Below, piece by piece: positions 15,869 through 24,224 of a stretch of DNA of 64,000 nt. The stretch is from positions 23,831-87,830 of the forward strand of contig JBAZHE010000003.1 of assembly GCA_041652555.1 (NCBI GenBank), in the 5' to 3' direction. The notes beneath the pieces are model-generated. The model saw only the letters and a list, made by a program, of their open reading frames with translations, was not told the DNA's origin and did no database searches. The DNA comes from JBAZHE01 sp041652555. GTDB lineage: Bacteria; Patescibacteriota; Patescibacteriia; Patescibacteriales; WJLG01. The position numbers and the translations under genes were made by a program. How positions within the stretch are numbered: the first letter of the stretch is position 1; each line of letters opens with the position of its first letter.

Positions 15869-16228
15869 TCATTTATTTCTCTCCTCCAAAAACTTTAATA
15901 CTTTAATAGACGCCTCTGTAGCCCCGTGACACACTAAGCAAGTATAACCAACTCTCTGAAGGTATGTCATTATCTTTTTCTGTGCCTCGGAAACAACCCC
16001 ACCTTTTTCCCTTTTAAGCTCAATGTATAACGCCCACGATGGCACAAACAAATCTGGTATGCCTGCCACGACGCCCATCTTCTTTAAGCGCACAGCGGTT
16101 TTTATAGAACGTTTTTCTCCATTCGGACAATGATAAATTAAAACGCCGGGGAACTTCTGGTGAAACCAAATCAAGAAGCCGTATTGGTGCGATGCCTCGG
16201 TAGCTTGTTTTGTTGTTTTACTTTTCAT
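15869..16228 (-). CDS. VRR-NUC domain nuclease
   Basis: 119 residues covering a stand-alone VRR-NUC domain (PD-(D/E)XK fold): GIPDLFVP at about 56-63 gives the catalytic Asp, and YIELKRE at about 68-74 gives the E-x-K pair, with a following SEAQKKIMTYLQRVGY helix. Phage VRR-NUC proteins act as junction or structure-specific nucleases in recombination. It overlaps the upstream membrane-protein gene by four bases and belongs with the helicase and HNH gene of this block. Confidence 0.82.
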   Translation of the reverse strand: MKSKTTKQATEASHQYGFLIWFHQKFPGVLIYHCPNGEKRSIKTAVRLKKMGVVAGIPDLFVPSWALYIELKREKGGVVSEAQKKIMTYLQRVGYTCLVCHGATEASIKVLKFLEERNK

Positions 16229-16431
16229 CTTCTTGTAAACCTCCTTCGTTTACTTCGCGCCGGGTAGTGAGTGTGTGGAATATAATTGCAAATATTTTCT
16301 ACAATAGACGACCCAATATCAGTTACAACTAACGAGACTATTAAAGAACAAACCCATTCTGGGCATGTATAATTTAAAACAAACCATACAGAAATCCAAA
16401 ATAAAATAACAAACGCAACATTTATAATCAA
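16225..16431 (-). CDS. Small membrane protein, N-terminus uncertain
   Basis: 68 residues from a TTG at 16431, with two hydrophobic segments and a strongly basic C-terminus (RSKRRRFTRR). The same frame stays open upstream to about 16510 and encodes another hydrophobic stretch (LSILIPCFVIYLVIVV), but has no ATG, GTG or TTG there. The true start may be non-standard, so the first helix may be missing from this call. Confidence 0.42.
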   Translation of the reverse strand: MIINVAFVILFWISVWFVLNYTCPEWVCSLIVSLVVTDIGSSIVENICNYIPHTHYPARSKRRRFTRR

Positions 16432-16519
16432 ATTGGTTTGCGCAACAACAATTACTAAATAAATTACAAAACATGGAATTAAAATAGAAAGAGCAGTCTT
16501 TAAAATTTCTGAAATGATG

Positions 16520-16804
16520 TTAAATATTTTTATATTTCTTCCCCCACATCCCTTTTATATTACCAGCATTTTTATTCACGCTAGATCGTTTACAAATACT
16601 ATAATACTTTCCCGTTACAGGATTATAAACCTTTTGTTCGGACTTCGCATATAAAATTTTATAAATATCTTTAACCGCGCCGTCAATTATCCTGCATTCA
16701 CGCTCTGCTTTATTGATGGGCAAATTTATTTGAATCTTTAAAAGGTTCATAACTATTTCGTCGTGTTGTTCTTGTGTGTATTCATAGTATGGTGTTGTTG
16801 TCAT
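16520..16804 (-). CDS. Small hypothetical protein
   Basis: 94 polar residues with a central lysine/tyrosine-rich region (VYNPVTGKYYSICKR) and no recognised domain. It starts two bases after the stop of the secreted or membrane protein upstream and belongs to the same transcript. Confidence 0.5.
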   Translation of the reverse strand: MTTTPYYEYTQEQHDEIVMNLLKIQINLPINKAERECRIIDGAVKDIYKILYAKSEQKVYNPVTGKYYSICKRSSVNKNAGNIKGMWGKKYKNI

Positions 16805-16805
16805 T

Positions 16806-17261
16806 TCATTCTACCCCACAATAAATATCATAATAACTCTCACTCGGATAAATATAATAACTACATCTATTATTGTCTATTAATATATTATACTTTGCAC
16901 TACTTATCATAGGGAAATCAACTTCGGAATTGTTATCGGTGTAACTATACATTTCTTGTGTATTTCGAAAACACTCATTACTCATTTTTATAGAAACATT
17001 TATTCCTTTTTGTTCGTGTCGAATATGAAATTTTACATAATGTGGAATATATGTAAAATCCTCATGTGTATAATTTTGATATGCGAAATTGTAATTTTTA
17101 TCCACCCCCAAATAATTATATAAAAAATTACAGTAATTACTATAAACAATATCATTTGTTTTAAATGACATATCTTGCTCGTGTGTAAAATATAAAACAA
17201 GACCAAACAATGTGCAGCCAATTAGCATACACATTATAATAAAAATAAATGTGTGTTTCAT
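16806..17261 (-). CDS. Membrane-anchored or secreted hypothetical protein
   Basis: 151 residues beginning with a hydrophobic segment (about 4-24: TFIFIIMCMLIGCTLFGLVL) that could be a signal anchor, with a cysteine at 16. The rest is an extracytoplasmic-looking, Asn/Tyr/Ser-rich domain with several possible disulfide cysteines. No family recognised. Confidence 0.55.
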   Translation of the reverse strand: MKHTFIFIIMCMLIGCTLFGLVLYFTHEQDMSFKTNDIVYSNYCNFLYNYLGVDKNYNFAYQNYTHEDFTYIPHYVKFHIRHEQKGINVSIKMSNECFRNTQEMYSYTDNNSEVDFPMISSAKYNILIDNNRCSYYIYPSESYYDIYCGVE

Positions 17262-17264
17262 ACC

Positions 17265-17369
17265 TCACACCACCCCACAAACCTTTCTCGGAATCCACCA
17301 TATCAATAATGCCACTACTGCCCATAATACAAAAATTGATGCGCCATTTAATGTTTCTCTTATTGTCAT
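17265..17369 (-). CDS. 34-residue single-helix membrane peptide
   Basis: An ATG at 17369 overlaps the upstream stop (ATGA), and the frame ends four bases before the next ATG. The peptide is one hydrophobic helix (SIFVLWAVVALLIWWIP) with a short basic end. Its place between two accepted genes with tight junctions supports it, though it is short. Confidence 0.48.
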   Translation of the reverse strand: MTIRETLNGASIFVLWAVVALLIWWIPRKVCGVV

Positions 17370-17644
17370 GGTTTCCTCTTCGGTATATTAAAATAATAAT
17401 GCCCGCCGCGTTCCGTCTTTTGCCAATACAATATCCAAAACACTTTATTCTTTTCGAGAGCACTAATTATTTCTTCGTTGCCACTCCATCCACCGGTGTG
17501 CAATTCAAGTTCACGCGTGTTCTTGTCGTATTTGAAATAACCAATATCTGCATATGCCCACATGCTTTTTATCATACAAATAAGATCGCATGGTTCTGGG
17601 TTTTTAATGCAGTCGTAGGTTTCGATGTAGTTTAGGTTTGTCAT
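17366..17644 (-). CDS. Hypothetical protein
   Basis: 92 residues, soluble, with an alpha/beta-looking sequence (KVFWILYWQKTERGGHYYFN) and three cysteines near the N-terminus (C12, C19, C23). It overlaps both neighbours by four bases. No family is recognised. Confidence 0.52.
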   Translation of the reverse strand: MTNLNYIETYDCIKNPEPCDLICMIKSMWAYADIGYFKYDKNTRELELHTGGWSGNEEIISALEKNKVFWILYWQKTERGGHYYFNIPKRKP

Positions 17645-17910
17645 GTTTCCTCCTTCAATCTCTTAATTAACCAATTAGAAAATCGAACATATCCCATATA
17701 TAACAATGCAATAATAGATATAACGAGCATTGTTATCCCAAAAAATAAAATCGGCGCTGCCGCTAATGATGGCGTATTATTTGGTAGAAGGTGTAATACG
17801 ATAAGCGAAAATACAAAACACTCAATCCCAGATATAAAAAATTCAAACACAACCGGATCGCAAGTTTGCATCTTTCCCCTATCTCTTGCTTCTTGTATTG
17901 GTGTTGGCAT
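17641..17910 (-). CDS. Two-helix membrane protein
   Basis: 89 residues with two membrane segments (about 23-42 and 52-72) and a basic C-terminal tail. It follows the helicase gene after two bases. No family recognised. Confidence 0.52.
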   Translation of the reverse strand: MPTPIQEARDRGKMQTCDPVVFEFFISGIECFVFSLIVLHLLPNNTPSLAAAPILFFGITMLVISIIALLYMGYVRFSNWLIKRLKEET

Positions 17911-17912
17911 TT

Positions 17913-19550
17913 TTACCCCTCCAACTTCTGCTGCGTCGATTGCCCCTTTGCAAAGACGAAGCCGGTCACTCTAGTAAATTTACCATCGGGTCGGACTTCG
18001 ATCTTTTCAACTTTCCGCCAATTGGGATATTCTTTTAATGCTTCCTCCACCGATTTTGATTTTCCTCCAAGTTGTTGAACCAATGCACGCGCTTTTTCAG
18101 CGGCGTAGTTCCGGTGATCAAGGCAGATCCAAATCGGATAGGCACGATCCATTCTATCAATAAATTCCACTTTCACCGACGGTATTTTTCCCGGTTTGGA
18201 GTGTTTGGAAACGTAGGTGTCAACTACATCTATAATGTAGGGTTTTATTTGATCACTCATTACCGGGCCAGAATACGCGGTAGCACCGTGCCTTGCTTCG
18301 GTGTCTTCATCTTTCGGATAAACAAACCCACACCCCGGACAAACAGATAACCGCGCGTGGTGAATGCAGTGGCAACGCTCGCACTCACGCATAGGCGGTT
18401 TTGCTGGTGGTTTCCCAAATATATCTTTTCCATGTATCTTTACTGGATCTATAGAATCAATCGGGCCATGTTCAATACAATTATTTCCAAAATCGAGCAA
18501 AATAGCGTTTGCCTTGTTTGTCGTCGGGGAAGGTCTCATAGAACGGCCCACCATCTGGATGTAGCGCCCCGTTGATTTTGTACTTGTTAAAAGCGCCACA
18601 AGATCAATAGCCGGAACGTCCAATCCTTTTGTGTAGATTCCGACGTTAATCAAACATCTCAATTTACCATTTCTATATTTTTCCACAATTTTATTTCTTT
18701 CTTCAGACGGTGTATCTCCGGTTACAATCTCGCAATCAATTTTATGCTTTTTTAATTCTTCGGCAACGTGCTCTGAATGTTTTATACCAGAAGTAAATAT
18801 CAACCAGCACTTTCTATCCTTACCATATTCCACGATTTCATTAACAGCCTTTTCAACCAATATCTTCGAATCTGCTGCATAGGCAAGATCTTTAGAATTA
18901 TAATCTCCCGCTTGAACGCGCACTCCCTTTAAATCAATTTTCGCCAATCCGCCTTTGCTAATTACATTTACCAAATATCCTTCTTTAATCAATCTCTTCA
19001 TATCACAGACATACACAATATCTTCAAATAAAGCATCGTCTCCTTCGTTTAACATTCCGTCGGAAAGCCTAAATGGTGTTGCGGTTAGACCAACGACCAC
19101 AAAATGCGGTGATGATACCCGAAGTTGTGTAAAAAATTTCTGGAATCTTGTTGTGGATTTGGGTGAAACTAAATGAGCTTCGTCAATTATGACAACATCC
19201 ACACGACCGAAATCATATGCTTTATTATACATACTCTGAATGCCACAGCAAATCACGGTTGGCTTAACACTTTTCTCACGTAACCCCGCACTGTAAATTC
19301 CAATGTTGCATTCTGGGTAGTGGTTTTTTATAGATTTGTAATCCTGCGAAATTAATTCTCTGGTGTCGGTAATAACCAATATTTTAATGTCGGAACTATC
19401 CAAACATAATCGTTTAATCATCTCTGCCAAAATAATGCTTTTCCCAGAACCCGTTGGGGAGACGATCAGAGCGTTTCTACCGTTTCCACTTTCCCAGTAG
19501 TTCCAGACTGCTTGGACAGCCTCGTTTTGATAATCCCGAAGAATTGCCAT
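17913..19550 (-). CDS. Superfamily 2 DEAH helicase
   Basis: 545 residues from the ATG at 19550, two bases after the upstream stop; a longer frame from 19571 enters the HNH gene. Walker A SPTGSGKS is at about 33-40, the DEAH box in VVIIDEAHLV at about 120-129, and motif VI QMVGRSMRP at about 333-341. A C-terminal zinc knuckle (CERCHCIHHARLSVCPGCG) follows. This layout matches phage and plasmid superfamily 2 helicases of the RAD25/UvsW/type III restriction type, which remodel replication forks and recombination intermediates. Its neighbours are an HNH endonuclease and a VRR-NUC nuclease. Confidence 0.88.
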   Translation of the reverse strand: MAILRDYQNEAVQAVWNYWESGNGRNALIVSPTGSGKSIILAEMIKRLCLDSSDIKILVITDTRELISQDYKSIKNHYPECNIGIYSAGLREKSVKPTVICCGIQSMYNKAYDFGRVDVVIIDEAHLVSPKSTTRFQKFFTQLRVSSPHFVVVGLTATPFRLSDGMLNEGDDALFEDIVYVCDMKRLIKEGYLVNVISKGGLAKIDLKGVRVQAGDYNSKDLAYAADSKILVEKAVNEIVEYGKDRKCWLIFTSGIKHSEHVAEELKKHKIDCEIVTGDTPSEERNKIVEKYRNGKLRCLINVGIYTKGLDVPAIDLVALLTSTKSTGRYIQMVGRSMRPSPTTNKANAILLDFGNNCIEHGPIDSIDPVKIHGKDIFGKPPAKPPMRECERCHCIHHARLSVCPGCGFVYPKDEDTEARHGATAYSGPVMSDQIKPYIIDVVDTYVSKHSKPGKIPSVKVEFIDRMDRAYPIWICLDHRNYAAEKARALVQQLGGKSKSVEEALKEYPNWRKVEKIEVRPDGKFTRVTGFVFAKGQSTQQKLEG

Positions 19551-19551
19551 T

Positions 19552-20433
19552 TTACCACCCCCACATATCATGATATGCTTTATGAGAATTCTTCAACATG
19601 GTGATTCCATTATTTATATCCCATAATTCTTCGCATGATTCTGCTTCTTCCAAAGTCGTTATATTATATTTTTCTATTATTGTATGGAAAGGTATTATAT
19701 GGTGTGCTTGAATAGGGTTTTTGCGTGTTCCTTTGCATCCGCTGAACCAATCTCGGTAATTATCTCTGGCAAATATAGAAAGAATCCATTTTCTCATTTT
19801 TGTGCAATGTCTAATTTGATTATTTAATGATGTGACACCATCCTTCCATTGATATGCATTTTCACCACGTCTTATATATCTTAAATTTAAACATTTATCC
19901 TCTGACCATTTTTTCCCGATTCGAAATTTGCGACTGCATTCATCAGAACAAAATTTCCCCCTTTCGTGATCAACTTTGTATTGTGTGGTTTCAAATTCTT
20001 TCCCACATTGCTGACAAACACGATTTATACGTTTTCTTCTGGCAATCGATTTACATCCAACCGAGCAATATTTCCCACCACCCCTAACAATATAAGATGT
20101 CCACACTTCAAATTCTTTTCCGAATGTCAAGCATTTACATTTTATTTTACTTCTATTTCCGATATATGCACACTCACGAGAACAATATTGCGGGTGTTGA
20201 TATGGATATTTTACTTCGAATACAATTCCACATTGTTTACAAATACGCAAAACATCACGGATTTTTGATTCCGTTGGATGTAATATTTTATTTCTTTCCC
20301 TCCCATATTCACTTTGGCAATCTTTACACCACATTTGCAATCCATCTTTTCTACTTTTTTCTCTCCTAAACTTCGTTAACGGCAATCCCCTCTTACACCG
20401 ACTACAAACCTTTGTTTTAATTTCTTCTTCCAT
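19552..20433 (-). CDS. HNH endonuclease with multiple zinc knuckles
   Basis: 293 residues. The N-terminal 190 residues hold about four two-Cys-pair units (CSRCKR...CKDC; CKQCG...CSREC; CKCL...CSVGC; CQQCG...CSDEC), a tandem zinc-finger array for DNA binding. The C-terminus has an HNH core: AHHIIPFH at about 244-251, then INNGITMLKNSHKAYH. A NUMOD-like WKDGV segment lies between. This is typical of free-standing homing endonucleases in phages. It overlaps the upstream gene and could be a selfish insertion or serve DNA processing. Confidence 0.8.
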   Translation of the reverse strand: MEEEIKTKVCSRCKRGLPLTKFRREKSRKDGLQMWCKDCQSEYGRERNKILHPTESKIRDVLRICKQCGIVFEVKYPYQHPQYCSRECAYIGNRSKIKCKCLTFGKEFEVWTSYIVRGGGKYCSVGCKSIARRKRINRVCQQCGKEFETTQYKVDHERGKFCSDECSRKFRIGKKWSEDKCLNLRYIRRGENAYQWKDGVTSLNNQIRHCTKMRKWILSIFARDNYRDWFSGCKGTRKNPIQAHHIIPFHTIIEKYNITTLEEAESCEELWDINNGITMLKNSHKAYHDMWGW

Positions 20434-20608
20434 TTAACGACCCAACCCAATCAAAATCAACCTTCCAACAAGTTGCCGTGACATGATATTGAAGTCTTGA
20501 CTTCGGACAATAAAAAACAGATTCGCCGCGCATTAATCTATCAACAGCATCACATCGCGCAACGGAATTCTCTTCTTTTAAACATTCACATTTTTTGTAT
20601 TTAGTCAT
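20417..20608 (-). CDS. Small Cys-containing hypothetical protein
   Basis: 63 residues with CEC at 7-9, another Cys at 19 and a later YCPKSRLQYH, so a small metal site is possible. Its end overlaps the HNH gene by 17 bases. No family recognised. Confidence 0.48.
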   Translation of the reverse strand: MTKYKKCECLKEENSVARCDAVDRLMRGESVFYCPKSRLQYHVTATCWKVDFDWVGSLNGRRN

Positions 20609-20616
20609 TATAAGTA

Positions 20617-20898
20617 TTATGTTTTAATAGTATTTAATACTATCGTTTGATTCAACATCCTCGCAGATTCATTCATCATATTTTGTTGAAACACAAACAA
20701 CGGATTGTTCGTAACAAGACCACTATACAAGAACCCAACGGGGTCGTGAATAAATTGCGCTCCTAGAACCACGATACAGACGATTAAACCGACAATGCAA
20801 ACGGCAAGAATGCCATATAACAAAATTTCGGGTGCATAGACTGTTATTAATATTAGAATAATTATTAATAATAAACCCACTATAAGAAGATCGGTCAT
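20617..20898 (-). CDS. Membrane protein with two hydrophobic segments
   Basis: 93 residues; the first half is almost entirely hydrophobic (LLIVGLLLIIILILITVYAP then YGILAVCIVGLIVCIVVLG), the rest is Asn/Gln-rich. It overlaps the 44-codon gene upstream (ATGA). Function unknown. Confidence 0.52.
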   Translation of the reverse strand: MTDLLIVGLLLIIILILITVYAPEILLYGILAVCIVGLIVCIVVLGAQFIHDPVGFLYSGLVTNNPLFVFQQNMMNESARMLNQTIVLNTIKT

Positions 20899-21029
20899 TT
20901 TAACTTCTCATTATGCACTGAGCATTCACTTAACATTTTAAACGGACATGGTAATCCATAAAAACCACAATCTTCATTAGTGCAATCGCCAGTAAAGTTG
21001 TATCCACATTCCCACGATTCATCTGTCAT
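20895..21029 (-). CDS. 44-residue Cys-rich protein
   Basis: A small ORF with ATGA overlaps at both ends encodes an acidic peptide with six cysteines (positions about 7, 15, 20, 27, 33), spaced like a compact metal or iron-sulfur binding knuckle: ECGYNF, GDCTNEDCGF, LPCPF, SECS. It is too small for standard ORF cut-offs, but both junctions and composition support it. Confidence 0.5.
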   Translation of the reverse strand: MTDESWECGYNFTGDCTNEDCGFYGLPCPFKMLSECSVHNEKLK

Positions 21030-21502
21030 ACTAGAACTTTCCCAAATTGTGAATTTAAATAATCATATGTAGCCATCATTGTTGGAACGATTGTTGGTTT
21101 AGAAACAACAGAGTTTAAACCGGGATCTAAAATATCCAACCCATAATGTAATGGAGTTCCATTCCCGCATTGCTTGTCTTTCATTATAATATATTCATCC
21201 AACGAATATCGTATATCATCGGTTCTCCCACTTCCAAAGGTTGGTGAGTCTATTATAAAATCCACACTATATTTATTATGTTGGTAAACGAGGAAATTTT
21301 TTATTTGACTCCAATTTCCTTTATATTCTCCCTTCCCATATGCATCATAAATAAACGCATGAAAATCACCGTTATTTTCACACCAACCGGGTTGATTACC
21401 AATCATTATAACATGAGATGATTTTTGATAATAATATCCACATAAAATAATGGCAATTGTGAAAATTATAATCATCGCAATTTTTAATTTATTTTCTACC
21501 AT
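21026..21502 (-). CDS. Membrane-anchored hypothetical protein
   Basis: 158 residues from the ATG at 21502, preceded by GGTGAT; a GTG at 21517 overlapping the upstream stop is an alternative. One N-terminal signal anchor (IAMIIIFTIAIILCGYYY) precedes a polar extracytoplasmic domain with two cysteines. It resembles the protein at 16806-17261 in general design only. Confidence 0.5.
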   Translation of the reverse strand: MVENKLKIAMIIIFTIAIILCGYYYQKSSHVIMIGNQPGWCENNGDFHAFIYDAYGKGEYKGNWSQIKNFLVYQHNKYSVDFIIDSPTFGSGRTDDIRYSLDEYIIMKDKQCGNGTPLHYGLDILDPGLNSVVSKPTIVPTMMATYDYLNSQFGKVLV

Positions 21503-21513
21503 CACAATCACCT

Positions 21514-21648
21514 TCACGGAAACGGATTCTCGTACATGGTCTCATTATCAAACTCATTCTCCAACTCCTCCTTATCAGTTAAAGGGTCAAGAATGGGTTC
21601 CTCTTTCTTCTTCACCATCAACTGACGACGCGCGTATTCGTGGGACAT
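21514..21648 (-). CDS. 44-residue charged hypothetical protein
   Basis: A very acidic and basic, helix-forming peptide (KKKEEPILDPLTDKEELENE). Its ATG at 21648 overlaps the upstream stop as TAATG and it lies in the same tight gene chain. No family recognised. Confidence 0.45.
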   Translation of the reverse strand: MSHEYARRQLMVKKKEEPILDPLTDKEELENEFDNETMYENPFP

Positions 21649-21869
21649 TAATCCCCCATATTAAAAAATGATGCAAGCATTCCTTCAATAATCAAAGTCG
21701 CTCCAAAAATGCTCCCCCAGCAAAATAGTTTTATATCAGAATGACCAATGAGCGCGCACCATAATGTTATTGTTGACAAAATCAAAATGAAAAATCCTAT
21801 TACAACAACACAATTTATAAATTTGTGATAATCAACTTTTTGTTTGCCGTAAGAATCGTCTGTTGTCAC
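21648..21869 (-). CDS. Two-helix membrane protein
   Basis: 73 residues with membrane helices at about 19-39 and 46-68. It starts just after the 52-residue gene upstream; the start codon read here is GTG/ATG-type at 21869. No family recognised. Confidence 0.48.
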   Translation of the reverse strand: MTTDDSYGKQKVDYHKFINCVVVIGFFILILSTITLWCALIGHSDIKLFCWGSIFGATLIIEGMLASFFNMGD

Positions 21870-21871
21870 AA

Positions 21872-22030
21872 TTACCCTTCCACTTCTTCATTACCCACGA
21901 TTTCCTTCAACTCTTTATATACTTCAAAAATTTTCCTTGCTGTAGGGAAAGGAATGTTTGTTCCTTCCATCGCTTCAATCGTTGCCATTAAATGGCGAAT
22001 TTTTAAATTTTCATCTTTTGTTATACTCAT
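21872..22030 (-). CDS. 52-residue hypothetical protein
   Basis: A small soluble helical protein (IRHLMATIEAMEGT, then ARKIFEVYKELKEIV). Its ATG overlaps the upstream stop (ATGA). The helix-turn pattern is compatible with a small DNA- or protein-binding module, but no family is recognised. Confidence 0.5.
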   Translation of the reverse strand: MSITKDENLKIRHLMATIEAMEGTNIPFPTARKIFEVYKELKEIVGNEEVEG

Positions 22031-22185
22031 TCATACTCCCCCTCATACGTCGCTTCAAACTCATCGCCCTTTATTTTCACCGTTGCAACACGACCATCTG
22101 GTAATTTTACTTTGAGTGTGTCTGCATTAACACCGATAATTATTCCGTCATAAAGTTGTGTCGGGCATAATGGGAAGGTTATCAT
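22027..22185 (-). CDS. 52-residue SH3-like hypothetical protein
   Basis: A small beta-rich protein (DGIIIGVNADTLKVKLPDGR, then VATVKIKGDEFEA) with the look of a small beta barrel. It is the first gene after the TATA plus AACGCGT promoter at 22199-22215, with only a few leader bases, so it heads the minus-strand transcript that continues toward 20.4 kb. Confidence 0.52.
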   Translation of the reverse strand: MITFPLCPTQLYDGIIIGVNADTLKVKLPDGRVATVKIKGDEFEATYEGEYE

Positions 22186-22198
22186 ATGTATGTATAGA

Positions 22199-22215
22199 AC
22201 GCGTTAGTATTTAAT
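22199..22215 (-). promoter_or_regulatory. Promoter: TATA box with AACGCGT element
   Basis: On the minus strand ATTAAATA (around 22208-22215) is followed by CTAACGCGTTCTATAC and the ATG at 22185. The element ACTAACGCGT-x-CTA is shared almost exactly with the promoter at 25309-25325, which drives the recombination genes. Confidence 0.6.
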
Positions 22216-22369
22216 GGTTGTTGTTTATTTTTCCACACTCACTACACAACTTCCCACAATACCAACATCGTGCCGGCACAAGAAACGGCGGGGTTAATGA
22301 AACGTCGCATGTTGGGTTGTTGCAACAATCTGTGTTTGGGTGTTTTATGGATGTTGTTTTGATGCACAT
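22211..22369 (-). CDS. 52-residue Cys-rich zinc protein
   Basis: ATG at 22369 sits about 22 bases after a clean TATA box (TTATAAATA on the minus strand, 22390-22400). The product has CCNNPTC near residues 15-21 and CWYCGKLCSEC near 35-45, enough for one or two zinc sites. It ends inside the downstream promoter, overlapping its TATA box. Confidence 0.58.
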   Translation of the reverse strand: MCIKTTSIKHPNTDCCNNPTCDVSLTPPFLVPARCWYCGKLCSECGKINNNH

Positions 22370-22426
22370 AATAATACCATTGTTTCAAAAGTATTTATAA
22401 CTTTGTAGAATAGAAAAGTTTAAATA

Positions 22427-23398
22427 TCAGATATTTTTCTTATTAATAACCTTTTCCAAATCCACGCTCAATACATTCCCAGCGCCATTTATAATACCCC
22501 CTTCGTATTCGATAGTGCCCTTTTCCGGGTCTGCACCAATTAACCGAAGCGGCACAAGTTCCGGAATAAAAATGTGTCCCACACAACCCTGCTTCTGTTC
22601 AAACTCACTAATCACCCTTTTCTCAAAACGTCCACACGTCCACGTGCCGTCTACTTCGGGGGTAGAGAAAGCGCAGGTGCGGCAACTCACAAGGGGGAGT
22701 CCGCCGTGCCAGCATAAATCCGCGTGGTCGCAGAATTTACAGCAGAACGATGTTTCTTTGTCTCCCAACTTCTCCAATGGTATCGACGAATATACCACGC
22801 GCTTTGCCTTATCTGCCTGTCTTTCTGCAAAATCTTTATCGTAGTATATTCGTTCAGAAAAAATTTCGTCTGTATCTTTATTTACAACGAAAAAGAAGGC
22901 TCTTGTTAACTTAAACCACCTCATATAATCTTGGACTTGAGCGTAATAGAGTGGCTTGATCTTCTGAACCCCTTGCTTTTTTATGAGATTAAAATATTTG
23001 TTGGAAGCACTTTTAATTTCTAAAATATGCCACTCTTTTGACTCTTCAAACCCTTGAGCGATACCATCTACACTCCCACTGTGGTGTGGGCAATCCTCGT
23101 CAAAACAAGATAATTGTTTTCCGGAAGATGGATCACGGTCGTATACGCAGACGCCAATATTTCTCAAATCATTTATAATACGTTCTTCTTCGATTTTCCC
23201 CGTGGCAAAAAGCCTCTGCATTCTACCAATGAAATTGGGAGAAGAGCAGTGTCTAAATGAATACCATAACTTTCTTTGACAGTCCTCACCGATCAAAGAG
23301 GCTCCGAGATGCGGTCTTCGCCATTCAATATTTTTATCCACATAATATTTATAAATTTTATCAACCGTTGGTTGATGTTGGATTGGTAGTTCGGCCAT
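22427..23398 (-). CDS. PD-(D/E)XK nuclease, Cas4/RecB-like
   Basis: 323 residues. HLGASLIGEDCQRKLWY is the N-terminal RecB-type element, GSVDGIA near 107 provides the catalytic Asp and HILEIKSASN near 126-135 the E-x-K pair. The second half has cysteine groups (FCCKFCDHADLC, SCRTCAF, WTCGRF), consistent with an iron-sulfur or zinc site as in Cas4/AddB-like exonucleases. Together with the DUF669-like protein and RecA-fold ATPase encoded upstream it forms a phage-type recombination cassette, probably processing DNA ends. Confidence 0.82.
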   Translation of the reverse strand: MAELPIQHQPTVDKIYKYYVDKNIEWRRPHLGASLIGEDCQRKLWYSFRHCSSPNFIGRMQRLFATGKIEEERIINDLRNIGVCVYDRDPSSGKQLSCFDEDCPHHSGSVDGIAQGFEESKEWHILEIKSASNKYFNLIKKQGVQKIKPLYYAQVQDYMRWFKLTRAFFFVVNKDTDEIFSERIYYDKDFAERQADKAKRVVYSSIPLEKLGDKETSFCCKFCDHADLCWHGGLPLVSCRTCAFSTPEVDGTWTCGRFEKRVISEFEQKQGCVGHIFIPELVPLRLIGADPEKGTIEYEGGIINGAGNVLSVDLEKVINKKNI

Positions 23399-23399
23399 T

Positions 23400-23663
23400 T
23401 TACGTCACCTTAAAAAATATTGAGAATGTTATGTTTGGAGGAGTAATTGGCGGCATCGCTAACAACACAATATTAATCATATACACGGCGGAAGTAAGAA
23501 TCCCTATACAACATAACACTACCCCAAATAACAAAAATATAATATCTTTAGAATCAAAAATTTTCCACGAAATCAAAATACAAATTATACCTATTACACC
23601 CAATATTAAACCAATTAATATTGGGCGGGGTATCATCGACAACGGAATAACAATTTCAATCAT
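23400..23663 (-). CDS. Multi-pass membrane protein
   Basis: 87 residues, about three hydrophobic helices (IPRPILIGLILGVIGIICIL; IIFLLFGVVLCCIGIL; a weaker third). It lies one base from the nuclease gene. No family recognised; a membrane protein inside a recombination cassette is unexplained. Confidence 0.5.
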   Translation of the reverse strand: MIEIVIPLSMIPRPILIGLILGVIGIICILISWKIFDSKDIIFLLFGVVLCCIGILTSAVYMINIVLLAMPPITPPNITFSIFFKVT

Positions 23664-23678
23664 TTAAAACTCCTAAAC

Positions 23679-23710
23679 ACCTCTCCACGGAACGAACCGA
23701 AAAAAGAGGT
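23679..23710 (-). other. Hairpin between cassette genes
   Basis: ACCTCT at 23679-23684 and AGAGGT at 23705-23710 are complementary, 6 bp around a 20-base loop that starts with a U-run in the minus-strand transcript. It could reduce readthrough between the DUF669-like gene and the genes downstream. Weak evidence. Confidence 0.3.
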
Positions 23711-23714
23711 TAAT

Positions 23715-24218
23715 TTATTTCCTTTCCCACGGCTTCTTTGCCTTAGCCCCGCCAGTACCACCAACAACCGGCGCAGCACCCTTTACCGGCGCAGTCGCAT
23801 CCGTAATGTCCTTAAGTTCTTTTCCATCGGTGCGGGAATAACCTTTAATCACATTTCGATCTTCAAACCCGTTTGAACCGGCGCGAATGCCCACGCTGAT
23901 TACCAGCGGCTTTCCATGAAGTTCCGCGCTGTCCTTCGGATGTAAAACACCAGTTGCACGACAAACAGCGGAAAGCGCGCGCTGTGCTATTTCAACAGTC
24001 TGTGTATTCGTGTTAACAAGATTGAGTGTGTCGAAAATTTTCCGTCCCTTGAAGTCTCCTTCTGCTACCTCATAGGTCAGCAACAGATACTTTCCGTCGC
24101 CTTTCTTGGTATCTTTCATTTCGCTATCAACAATAATTGCCAAATAATCGTCTACGGGGATTGGGGTGAATTTTCCCATCGGATCTACGACGTTGCTATC
24201 AAAGTTTAATTCAGTCAT
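23715..24218 (-). CDS. DUF669-like single-strand DNA-binding/recombination protein
   Basis: 167 residues with the DUF669 pattern: an N-terminal PIPVDDYLAIIVDSEMK, then KGDGKYLLLTYEVAEGDFKGRKIFDTLNL (the G-x-x-R-x-x-D-x-L-N-L core) and AQRALSAVCRATG. DUF669 proteins of phages sit beside Sak4/RecA-like ATPases and are thought to bind single-stranded DNA. The last 40 residues are a flexible Gly/Ala/Lys tail. The Sak4-like gene is two genes upstream on the same strand. Confidence 0.82.
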   Translation of the reverse strand: MTELNFDSNVVDPMGKFTPIPVDDYLAIIVDSEMKDTKKGDGKYLLLTYEVAEGDFKGRKIFDTLNLVNTNTQTVEIAQRALSAVCRATGVLHPKDSAELHGKPLVISVGIRAGSNGFEDRNVIKGYSRTDGKELKDITDATAPVKGAAPVVGGTGGAKAKKPWERK

Positions 24219-24224
24219 TTTATA

